Below, one piece after another: positions 22,132 through 28,901 of a stretch of 30,816 nt of DNA. The stretch lies in assembly GCA_963640465.1 (NCBI GenBank), contig CAVHYP010000030.1, positions 1-30,816 of the forward strand, in the 5' to 3' direction. The notes below the pieces were generated by a model. That model was given only the letters and a program-made list of their open reading frames with translations, did no database searches and was not told where the DNA came from. Position 1 is the first letter of the stretch; every line of letters begins with the position of its first letter. Origin of the DNA: Colivivens sp963640465. GTDB taxonomy: Bacteria > Bacteroidota > Bacteroidia > Bacteroidales > Bacteroidaceae. Made by a program: the position numbers and the translations under genes.

Positions 22132-22926
22132 CTAAACCGAAGGCGCGAGCTTACCCTCATTGTTGATTTTTGCAAGTCTGCGGATTTTCTCCAGGAAGTT
22201 GTTCTTCTTCAGTCCTGGGTCGGTCCAAACCATTCCGATACAGCACTTGCTGAACCCTGTGGGATGAATGAAGAGCTTGCGCAGCAGTGAGCATATGGGT
22301 GAGAATACATGACCGTCACGCTTCAGTTCGATAATCACCAGCTGGTCGCTGTCTGCATCCATGCCTGTTTCGTAGTTATGGAAGCGGATGTTGAAATCAA
22401 TAGTGAGGCGTTCTGTCTTTTCCTTGTTTACCAAGGTAATGCGGTCGAACAGATTCTGTACAACCATGTGGAGCGAAGAAAGTGGCATGCCGGCTTTCAA
22501 AGATACCAGCTGCTCTGCTCCCAAATCCGTCTGCGACTCTTCAAGCGACTCCACCTGCACTCGCTTCTTCTTGGTCCTGCCATGATTGTTCTTGCGCTTC
22601 ACTTCGAGAAACGTCAAGTCTCCGCTCGAAAGATATGTCCTTACCCTTACTTTTGTACGCACCTTCCTTTTGTTGTGGTGCATCATGTAGAGTTCATGAT
22701 CCTTCGTATCGAAATATGTGGTGCGGTATGGGCAAACGGTTGTTTTGCCTATGGTCTGCACATAGTACTTGTCTTTCAACATCTGCAAAAGTTCAATAAG
22801 CTTGTTCTTCGTAGTGACATACTTCGTGTCAATACGGTTCATCAGCTTTATCGACCCCATCTGTTCTAGAGTGATTGGCGACAGGGAATTGAGCAGAGAT
22901 TGGATTTTCTGGTCTTTCTCGTCCAT
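22132..22926 (-). CDS. VTC-domain polyphosphate polymerase-like protein
   Basis: I chose the start MDEKDQKIQ at 22926 (264 aa); the upstream start at 23016 lies above the promoter. The protein has the triphosphate-tunnel (VTC) fold pattern: RIDTKYV (31-37), RTTYFDT (68-74), KVRVRTY (92-98), LEVKRK (107-112), RLTIDFNI (173-180), VIIELK (197-202) and SKCCIGMVW (226-234). The alternating basic and acidic tunnel residues seem intact, so an NTP-using phosphotransferase is likely. In yeast Vtc4 this domain makes polyphosphate from ATP. There is no SPX domain or membrane segment, so it is cytosolic. First gene of the locus. Confidence 0.88.
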   Translation of the reverse strand: MDEKDQKIQSLLNSLSPITLEQMGSIKLMNRIDTKYVTTKNKLIELLQMLKDKYYVQTIGKTTVCPYRTTYFDTKDHELYMMHHNKRKVRTKVRVRTYLSSGDLTFLEVKRKNNHGRTKKKRVQVESLEESQTDLGAEQLVSLKAGMPLSSLHMVVQNLFDRITLVNKEKTERLTIDFNIRFHNYETGMDADSDQLVIIELKRDGHVFSPICSLLRKLFIHPTGFSKCCIGMVWTDPGLKKNNFLEKIRRLAKINNEGKLAPSV

Positions 22927-22976
22927 TGATAATTGATTGTTTGAGCCAACTTGTCTTTTAGTCTGACTTTGACATG

Positions 22977-22984
22977 CAAATATA
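22977..22984 (-). promoter_or_regulatory. -7 promoter element of the VTC locus
   Basis: The minus strand reads TATATTTG at 22984-22977, a TAnnTTTG match 51 nt before the chosen VTC start. No good -33 TTTG is visible. No other such box was seen down to pyrH, suggesting one transcript for the locus. Confidence 0.55.
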
Positions 22985-23046
22985 CTCTTTTTATCTGGAT
23001 AAAGGTGTATCTTCATGTTTTTTTTACTTAATCTGCCCTTGTTTTT

Positions 23047-23076
23047 CTTGGATAACCCATTTATTTTTTATCTTTG
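23047..23076 (+). promoter_or_regulatory. Promoter of hflX
   Basis: CTTG (23047-23050), an 18-nt spacer and TATCTTTG (23069-23076) approximate the Bacteroidetes consensus. The box ends 21 nt before the ATG at 23098. Confidence 0.6.
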
Positions 23077-23097
23077 TTGCAAATTTACGACAAACCG

Positions 23098-24330
23098 ATG
23101 AAGGAATTTGTAATATCAGAAGCCAAAGTGGAAACTGCAGCAATCGTGGGACTCGTCACTCCTTATCAGGGAGAGAGGAAAACAAAAGAGTATCTCGACG
23201 AGCTGGAGTTTCTGGCAGAAACCGCAGGAGCGAAAATCATAAAACGGTTCACCCAGAAAGTAAACGGACCAAACAGTGTCACTTATGTCGGCAGCGGAAA
23301 ACTTGCCGAAATCAAGGACTTCATTAAGTCGGAGGAAGACGAAGACCGGGAAGTCGGCATGGTTATCTTCGACGATGAACTGAGTGCAAAACAAATACGC
23401 AACATAGAGAAGGAACTGCAGGTGAAGATTCTCGACCGCACGTCGCTCATTCTCGACATCTTTGCCATGAGGGCACAGACAGCGACAGCCAAAACTCAGG
23501 TGGAACTGGCACAATACAAGTACATGCTTCCACGTCTGACCCGTCTGTGGACACACCTCGAAAGGCAGAGAGGAGGAAGCGTGGGATTGCGCGGTCCGGG
23601 TGAAACCCAGCTTGAGATGGACCAGCGAATCATCCGCAATCGTATGGCGTTGCTGAAACAGCGACTGAAGGAGATTGACACACAGAAGACTACCCAACGG
23701 AAAAACCGTGGACGTCTCATTCGTGTGGCTTTGGTCGGGTACACCAACGTAGGGAAATCCACATTGATGAACCTGCTGTCAAAGAGCGATGTATTTGCTG
23801 AGAACAAACTCTTTGCCACACTCGACACCACAGTCCGCAAAGTCATCATCGACAACCTGCCCTTCCTCTTGAGCGACACAGTAGGATTCATACGCAAATT
23901 GCCGACCGACCTTGTTGATTCATTCAAGTCCACACTCGATGAGGTGCGCGAAGCCGACTTGCTGATTCACCTCGTCGACATCTCCCATCCTGATTTTGAA
24001 GAACAGATACGTGTGGTCGAGTCAACTCTTGGCGATTTGGGGGCAAGCGACAAACCAACATTGCTGGTGTTCAACAAGATTGATGCCTACACATGGATTC
24101 CAAAGGACAAGGACGATCTTACACCCAAAACCCGGGAGAACATAACGCTTGACGAGCTCAAGGAAACCTGGATGGCAAAGATGAACGACAGCTGCTTCTT
24201 CATCTCTGCAAAGACAGGCGAGAATATCAATGAGTTCAAGGAATTCGCATACAAAAAGATACGAGAACTGCACGTGCAGAAGTATCCGTACAACGATTTC
24301 TTGTTCCAGCATTACGAAAACGAAGAATAA
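23098..24330 (+). CDS. hflX: GTPase HflX
   Basis: Ribosome-associated GTPase that splits or rescues stalled 70S ribosomes under stress. The start MKEFVISEAK at 23098 gives 410 aa; a TTG start at 23074 lies inside the promoter box. The N-terminal HflX domain includes VNGPNSVTYVGSGKL (55-69) and the glycine-rich GGSVGLRGPGETQLEMD (159-175). G-domain motifs are GYTNVGKST (214-222), DTVGF (260-264) and NKID. The C-terminal 9 residues, LFQHYENEE, are echoed by a repeat just downstream. It is divergent from the VTC gene. Confidence 0.96.
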   Translation: MKEFVISEAKVETAAIVGLVTPYQGERKTKEYLDELEFLAETAGAKIIKRFTQKVNGPNSVTYVGSGKLAEIKDFIKSEEDEDREVGMVIFDDELSAKQIRNIEKELQVKILDRTSLILDIFAMRAQTATAKTQVELAQYKYMLPRLTRLWTHLERQRGGSVGLRGPGETQLEMDQRIIRNRMALLKQRLKEIDTQKTTQRKNRGRLIRVALVGYTNVGKSTLMNLLSKSDVFAENKLFATLDTTVRKVIIDNLPFLLSDTVGFIRKLPTDLVDSFKSTLDEVREADLLIHLVDISHPDFEEQIRVVESTLGDLGASDKPTLLVFNKIDAYTWIPKDKDDLTPKTRENITLDELKETWMAKMNDSCFFISAKTGENINEFKEFAYKKIRELHVQKYPYNDFLFQHYENEE

Positions 24331-24363
24331 CATCTTGTTTCAACATTACGTGAACGAAGAATA
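24301..24363 (+). repeat. Tandem duplication of the hflX 3' end
   Basis: The 29 nt at 24301-24329 (TTGTTCCAGCATTACG...) recur at 24335-24363 with 25 of 29 identities, at a 34-nt period. The first copy is the last hflX codons plus the start of the stop codon. The second is non-coding leader of the next gene but would still read ILFQHYVNEE. Confidence 0.75.
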
Positions 24364-24382
24364 CAGGAATACACTATATATA

Positions 24383-26077
24383 ATGAAAAGAGAACTGACA
24401 AACCAGGAAATCACCATTCTTGAAGACCGGGGATGCACAGCCGCAAATTGGACTGACATACTGGTGGACGAAGGCTTCATGCCTGCCTATGTGCGCAATG
24501 TAAGTTTTTATGGCAAGGTGGAGTTGGGCAACATGGGTGGAATGGTCAGTGTGGAGGAAGGGTTCCAGCGCCATGCGTCAATCAGAAACTGCACGCTGAA
24601 CAACGTGAAGATTGGCGACGACTGCTTCATCGAGAATGTACACGGGTATATCTCCAATTACGACATTTCCGACAGATGCTACATCTCCAACATTGGAGTA
24701 CTGAGCACTCAAGGTCCGTCTTCTTTCGGCAATGGTAATGTCATCTCCGTACTCAACGAAGGGGGCAACGGCAATGTGGTGATCTACGATAAGCTGACTG
24801 CCCAACTGGCTTGGCTTATGATTCACTACCCGTCCATAAGGAAACTGGCACTCATGGAAGCTGAAGAACATAAAGGCAGTGACAGAGGTCTTATTGGAGA
24901 AGGCTGCCGTATTGTCGGCGCCAAGGAGATTAGCAATGTGAATGTCCAACCATATTGCGAGATACAAGGTTCAAGCCGTATTTCCAACGTAACTCTCTTG
25001 AGCAGCGACGATGCACCCACGCTTGTCGGTCCCGATGTGATTATCGAAAATTCGGTAGTGGCAATGGGAGCCACTGTCACCGACGGGGCAAAAGTTGATA
25101 ACTGCTTTGTGGGCGAATCCGTGCATATCGGCAAAGGTTTCTCTGCCGAGTCCTCGCTCTTCTTTGCCAATGTCTACATGGACAATGGCGAAGCCTGCGC
25201 TGCACTCTGCGGCCCGTTCTCATGCTCACACCATAAGTCAACCCTCCTCATCGGAGGTGAGTTCTCTTTCTACAATGCCGGTTCAAACACCAATCAAAGC
25301 AACCACGCATACAAGATGGGACCAATCCATTGGGGCATACTCGAGAGAGGATCGAAGACTGCATCTGGCAGTCATATCCTCTGGCCGGCCCACATCGGTG
25401 CATTCTCCATGGTGATGGGAAAACTTACAGAGCATCCGCGTATTCAGAACCTGCCGTTCTCCTATGTCATGGCAACAGGCGAGAAGACTTACATTGTGCC
25501 TGGCATCAACATAAGGACTGTAGGCACATGGCGCGATGTGAACAAATGGGCGAAGCGCGACGGACGACCGAAATCAGCCCGTCGCGACATCATCAACTTT
25601 GCTTTTCCCAATCCCTACATCATACAGTTTGTCATTGCAGGCAAAGAGCTGCTTGCCTCGCTGCAGGAACGCCAGGGATACGACGCAGAAGAATACAAGT
25701 TCGAGGGTTGTTTTATTAAGCATAAGGCGCTTGTCGATGGAATGGGGTACTACGACCTCGTTATGCGCATGTATGGCGGTGAATTGCCCAAGGACGAATG
25801 GCTTGACATGTGTGGCATGATCACACCGAAGAAATCGGTGGAAGACCTTGTGTCTGACGTGCAGGATGGGGAAATAACATCATCCGATGAAATCGTCGAA
25901 AATCTTCAGGCGCAGTTCCAACGCAACAAGTTCTATTACTCATACCCGCAAACGACAGAAAGTCTTGAAGCACACAACGAGTGGCTTGACCTTGTTCGTC
26001 GCGATACAGAGAAGGAATTCCAGATGGGCGATGTGGATGAAAACTTCCTCCAGGATTTCCTGAATAAGATAGGATAA
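24383..26077 (+). CDS. DUF4954 family left-handed beta-helix protein
   Basis: I chose ATG 24383 (MKRELTNQEITILEDRGC), giving 564 aa; the frame upstream overlaps the hflX end and is not meaningful. Residues about 50-330 contain hexapeptide-like turns (NVKIGDDCFIENV, YDISDRCYISNIGVLS, NVNVQPYCEIQGSSRISNVTL), the fold of sugar and nucleotide-sugar acyltransferases. A conserved block NQSNHAYKMGPIHWGILERG follows, and the C-terminal 150 residues are helical. The family is typical of Bacteroidetes and its substrate is unknown. It lies 52 nt after hflX, possibly in the same transcript. Confidence 0.85.
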   Translation: MKRELTNQEITILEDRGCTAANWTDILVDEGFMPAYVRNVSFYGKVELGNMGGMVSVEEGFQRHASIRNCTLNNVKIGDDCFIENVHGYISNYDISDRCYISNIGVLSTQGPSSFGNGNVISVLNEGGNGNVVIYDKLTAQLAWLMIHYPSIRKLALMEAEEHKGSDRGLIGEGCRIVGAKEISNVNVQPYCEIQGSSRISNVTLLSSDDAPTLVGPDVIIENSVVAMGATVTDGAKVDNCFVGESVHIGKGFSAESSLFFANVYMDNGEACAALCGPFSCSHHKSTLLIGGEFSFYNAGSNTNQSNHAYKMGPIHWGILERGSKTASGSHILWPAHIGAFSMVMGKLTEHPRIQNLPFSYVMATGEKTYIVPGINIRTVGTWRDVNKWAKRDGRPKSARRDIINFAFPNPYIIQFVIAGKELLASLQERQGYDAEEYKFEGCFIKHKALVDGMGYYDLVMRMYGGELPKDEWLDMCGMITPKKSVEDLVSDVQDGEITSSDEIVENLQAQFQRNKFYYSYPQTTESLEAHNEWLDLVRRDTEKEFQMGDVDENFLQDFLNKIG

Positions 26078-26500
26078 GGAGAGATAAAGCATAGTAAAAT
26101 AGTTTTTTTGGGCTTATTCTATTGTTAACTAGATGCTTCGGTTTGTCTCTATTGCGGATTTTTAATGAATATTCGCAACACTACTGCGGATTTTCAATTA
26201 AAATACTCTGTAACTCAGTCTGGACAAGTACAAATGTAATTGGGGTTATGGGCATTGCCAACGCTAATATACTCATAGATCAACGAACAGATGCGTTCTT
26301 GCCAATAATTCGAAATCTCTTCAGGCATGGTCTTACAGTCACGGACTTGAACTGTCGTTATATACCGTTTTATGACCAACCCAAACTATTGTTTTTGATA
26401 CGTCAACGTGATAAATCGGTTACGAGGTGATTAAAAAAAGCTTGCAGCAACAAGGTATAATAATTTTTTTCGTAACTTTGCCGAAACAATCAAAAATGTG
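26078..26500. other. Intergenic region with possible gene remnant
   Basis: About 420 nt without a confident gene. An imperfect inverted repeat (AAGCAT at 26087-26092, ATGCTT at 26133-26138) encloses a T7 run. TGCGGATTTT is repeated at 26153 and 26185. Short open frames exist on both strands. The most protein-like is on the minus strand, ATG 26328 to stop 26215, 37 aa beginning MPEEISNYWQERIC. In that frame it stays open upstream to about 26388. It resembles no family I recognise and could be a degraded gene. Confidence 0.4.
26473..26480 (+). promoter_or_regulatory. -7 promoter element of the acyltransferase operon
   Basis: TAACTTTG matches TAnnTTTG and ends 20 nt before the ATG at 26501. No -33 TTTG at proper spacing was seen. 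Confidence 0.6.
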
Positions 26501-27334
26501 ATGGACGAAAAGAACTCTGACTTCAAGGTTGATGTCGACCAAATAATAAAGAGCAAGGCAGGAAGTAAATACAAATACTTCCCCAAGTTCGTTATCAACT
26601 GGCTGAAGAACATACTGCATCAAGACGAAGTAAATGCATTTCTCACGGGGCGTGGCAGCGGAATATACGGCCAGGACTTTCTCGACGAATGTGTGAGGTA
26701 TCTGGAGATGGACTTGAAGGTCGAAGGGCTCGACCGTCTGCCAAGCAACGAAGGGGGCAGGTACTATACCATCGTGTCCAACCATCCGCTGGGAGGTGAA
26801 GACGGAGTTGCACTGGGCAGCGTCCTCTGCCATAAGTACGACAGCAAAATCAAGTACTTGGTGAACGATGTGCTCATGAACCTCAAAGGACTTGCGCCAC
26901 TGTGTATCCCTATTAACAAAACCGGCAACCAAAGCCGCAATTTCCCCAAAATGGTGGAGACAGCATTCCAGTCCGAAAACAATGTCCTCATGTTTCCAGC
27001 CGGACTCTGCTCGCGCAAGCAAAACGGAGTGATAAAAGACCTCGACTGGAAAAAGACATTCATCACAAAAAGCATTGAATACAAGCGCGACGTCATACCA
27101 GTCCACTTCTCCGGACAGAACTCCGAACGCTTCTATCGCATAGCCAATCTATGCAAAACACTGAATATCAAAGTTAACCTCGCAATGCTGTTCCTGGTTG
27201 ACGAAATGTATAAAAACGTAGGCAAATCATTTACCGTCACCTTTGGCGAACCAATTCCATGGCAAACATTCGACAAGTCGAAGTCGCATGCCGAATGGGC
27301 GCAGTGGGTGAAAGAAAAAGTATATGAGCTTTAA
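26501..27334 (+). CDS. glsA: Lysophospholipid-type O-acyltransferase, probable GlsA
   Basis: Probably adds the second, ester-linked fatty acid to an N-acyl (hydroxyacyl) amino acid to form glycine lipid. I prefer ATG 26501 (277 aa) over GTG 26498. The acyltransferase motif is IVSNHPLGGEDG (His at about residue 95): it reads HX5D or HX4E rather than the classical HX4D. A second motif, LMFPAGLCSRKQNG, corresponds to the FPxG box of PlsC enzymes. There is no clear membrane segment, so peripheral membrane attachment is likely. The N-acyltransferase gene starts 6 nt downstream, the pairing known for glycine-lipid synthesis in Bacteroides. Assignment rests on motifs and context. Confidence 0.78.
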   Translation: MDEKNSDFKVDVDQIIKSKAGSKYKYFPKFVINWLKNILHQDEVNAFLTGRGSGIYGQDFLDECVRYLEMDLKVEGLDRLPSNEGGRYYTIVSNHPLGGEDGVALGSVLCHKYDSKIKYLVNDVLMNLKGLAPLCIPINKTGNQSRNFPKMVETAFQSENNVLMFPAGLCSRKQNGVIKDLDWKKTFITKSIEYKRDVIPVHFSGQNSERFYRIANLCKTLNIKVNLAMLFLVDEMYKNVGKSFTVTFGEPIPWQTFDKSKSHAEWAQWVKEKVYEL

Positions 27335-27340
27335 ATTATT

Positions 27341-28357
27341 ATGGAAGAAATCATTGCACCAATCGACCGTCAGGTCTTGAAGTCAGAACTTACCGAAGAC
27401 AAACGGCTTAGATTCACCAACCGCAGCAACAACGAGATTTACATTGTTGACTGGAGAGATGCACCAAACGTACTGAAAGAAATCGGAAGACTCCGGGAAA
27501 TCGCGTTCCGCGCTGCCGGAGGCGGTACAGGCAAGAGTATTGACCTTGATGAATTTGACTTGAGTGACAACCCGTACAAGCAACTCATTGTGTGGAATCC
27601 GGAAGCAGAAGAAATCATTGGAGGCTACCGCTACCTGCTCGGCACCAATGTGCAGTTCGACGACGAAGGTCAGCCGATACTTGCCACATCCCACATGTTC
27701 CACTTCTCCGACAAGTTCATCAACGACTACCTGCCCTACACCGTGGAACTCGGACGATCCTTCGTCACACTTGAATACCAGGCTACAAGAGATGACTCCA
27801 AAGGGCTTTTCGCGCTCGACAACCTGTGGGACGGACTAGGAGCACTCTCGGTCATCATGCCAAACTGCAAGTATTTCTTCGGCAAAATGACGATGTATCC
27901 GTCCTACAACCGCCGTTGCCGCGACATGATACTCTACTTCCTCAACAAACACTTCCCCGACAAAGACAAACTCATCGTGGCAATGGAACCGCTGCAGTTG
28001 GAGACCTCGCCAAAAGAATTCGAGTCACTTTTCTGCTACGACGATTTCAAAGACGACTACAAAGTGCTGAACCGCATAATACGCAGTTTCGGCTTGTCCA
28101 TTCCGCCACTTGTCAATGCTTACATGAGCCTTTCCCCCACAATGAAGATGTTTGGCACAGCCATCAACGACGGATTTGGAGATGTGGAAGAGACTGGAAT
28201 ACTTATCGCTATCGACGAAATCACCGAAAACAAGCGCATGCGCCACATCGACAAATTTGCCAAGGAACATCCTGAACTGGTGGCGGAGTCCATCAAGGAA
28301 ATGTCGCGCATCACGTCCGGAATCAACCGCGTGAAGAAGGCGGAGAAGAAAAACTGA
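27341..28357 (+). CDS. glsB: GNAT-fold N-acyltransferase, probable glycine N-acyltransferase GlsB
   Basis: Probably transfers a 3-hydroxyacyl chain from acyl-ACP to the amino group of glycine, the first step of glycine-lipid synthesis. The 338-aa protein resembles OlsB/hemolysin-like GNAT acyltransferases. It shows RLREIAFRAAGGGTGKSIDLDEFD near 50-70, GGYRYLLG near 94, and YTVELGRSFVTLEYQ near 135. These are followed by a conserved region, FGKMTMYPSYNRRCRDMI. The C-terminus is Lys-rich. Ornithine as substrate (true OlsB) cannot be excluded from sequence. Second gene of the operon, followed by a strong terminator. Confidence 0.8.
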   Translation: MEEIIAPIDRQVLKSELTEDKRLRFTNRSNNEIYIVDWRDAPNVLKEIGRLREIAFRAAGGGTGKSIDLDEFDLSDNPYKQLIVWNPEAEEIIGGYRYLLGTNVQFDDEGQPILATSHMFHFSDKFINDYLPYTVELGRSFVTLEYQATRDDSKGLFALDNLWDGLGALSVIMPNCKYFFGKMTMYPSYNRRCRDMILYFLNKHFPDKDKLIVAMEPLQLETSPKEFESLFCYDDFKDDYKVLNRIIRSFGLSIPPLVNAYMSLSPTMKMFGTAINDGFGDVEETGILIAIDEITENKRMRHIDKFAKEHPELVAESIKEMSRITSGINRVKKAEKKN

Positions 28358-28395
28358 AGAAAAGAATAAATTTTTTCCATTTCAAATTAAACCTT

Positions 28396-28415
28396 TTCGA
28401 CTTTAGCGAGTCGAA
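28396..28415. repeat. Perfect 7-bp hairpin after the acyltransferase operon
   Basis: TTCGACT (28396-28402) and AGTCGAA (28409-28415) flank the loop TTAGCG. It lies 38 nt after the stop and 40 nt before the T-tailed terminator, and may be an accessory 3'-end structure. Confidence 0.4.
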
Positions 28416-28454
28416 TGATGTAGTTAAGTAATAAATAGGTGTTTATCATTTGCA

Positions 28455-28496
28455 GGGTGTAGTTACATGGGAGTGTCACTACACCCCATTTTTTTT
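28455..28496 (+). terminator. Terminator of the acyltransferase operon
   Basis: GGGTGTAGT (28455-28463) pairs perfectly with ACTACACCC (28478-28486) around a 14-nt loop. T8 follows at 28489-28496. Confidence 0.9.
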
Positions 28497-28642
28497 GCGC
28501 ACTTATTTTTTTCTGCTCAACTCCATATTCAGCACAACTTCAAAATCATCGTTGCCAGGAGAAGAGTTTCCGCGAAATGCGATCGGCAACACATACATCT
28601 TATTTTCGGGTAATTTATAATCGGAACATGGCTTGTTTGGCT

Positions 28643-28706
28643 AAAAAAGGCTTGTGCGCCGGGAAATTGCCGGGGATTGCAGCAATTTTCGTTTGGCGCA
28701 CAAGCC
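28643..28706 (-). terminator. Long-stem terminator of the fucosidase gene
   Basis: GGCTTGTGCGCC (28649-28660) and GGCGCACAAGCC (28695-28706) are perfect 12-bp inverted arms. Inside them GAAATTGC and GCAATTTTC can add about 8 pairs. On the minus strand the stem is followed by T6 (28648-28643), as expected for a terminator of the leftward fucosidase gene that ends at 28896. Confidence 0.8.
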
Positions 28707-28860
28707 AACCACACTATTTATTATCTAATTATTATCAATTGTCAACTAACAAATGTCAACTATGAAAACTTATGGCTTGGGGCGTGTGGTTTATGAGTGC
28801 GAGAGCGGGTGTTTTACTTTTCCGCTCCGTTACTGCTTGTTCTTTCTTTGTTTGATTTTC

Positions 28861-28901
28861 TTCTTTGCTTACTTGCTTTATTTGCAGTTCTTTGCTTACT
28901 T
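28861..28901. repeat. Direct repeat spanning the fucosidase stop codon
   Basis: TTCTTTGCTTACTT occurs at 28861-28874 and 28888-28901, 27 nt apart. The right copy contains the fucosidase stop (28898-28896) and last lysine codon. The left copy repeats the stop context in the 3' untranslated region. Confidence 0.6.

Larger units (their letters stand above)
28358..28895. other. Convergent intergenic region between glsB and fucosidase
   Basis: The 540 nt hold a plus-strand hairpin and terminator (28396-28496), a minus-strand terminator (28643-28706), a doubled TGTCAACTA (about 28740-28762) and half of a direct repeat at the fucosidase end. No gene is convincing. An 81-codon plus-strand frame starting at 28753 is the complement of A-rich DNA and of the fucosidase end. 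Confidence 0.6.

Noticed and set aside
22927..23016. 30-residue N-terminal extension of the VTC protein
   Set aside because: It contains the -7 box TATATTTG and has no family character; ATG 22926 is preferred.
18548..23016. Genomic island or mobile-element origin of the VTC locus
   Set aside because: No integrase, transposase, att-like repeat or tRNA border was seen, and base composition does not obviously differ from its neighbours.
23074..23097. Upstream TTG start for hflX
   Set aside because: The codon lies inside the TATCTTTG box; ATG 23098 begins the conserved protein.
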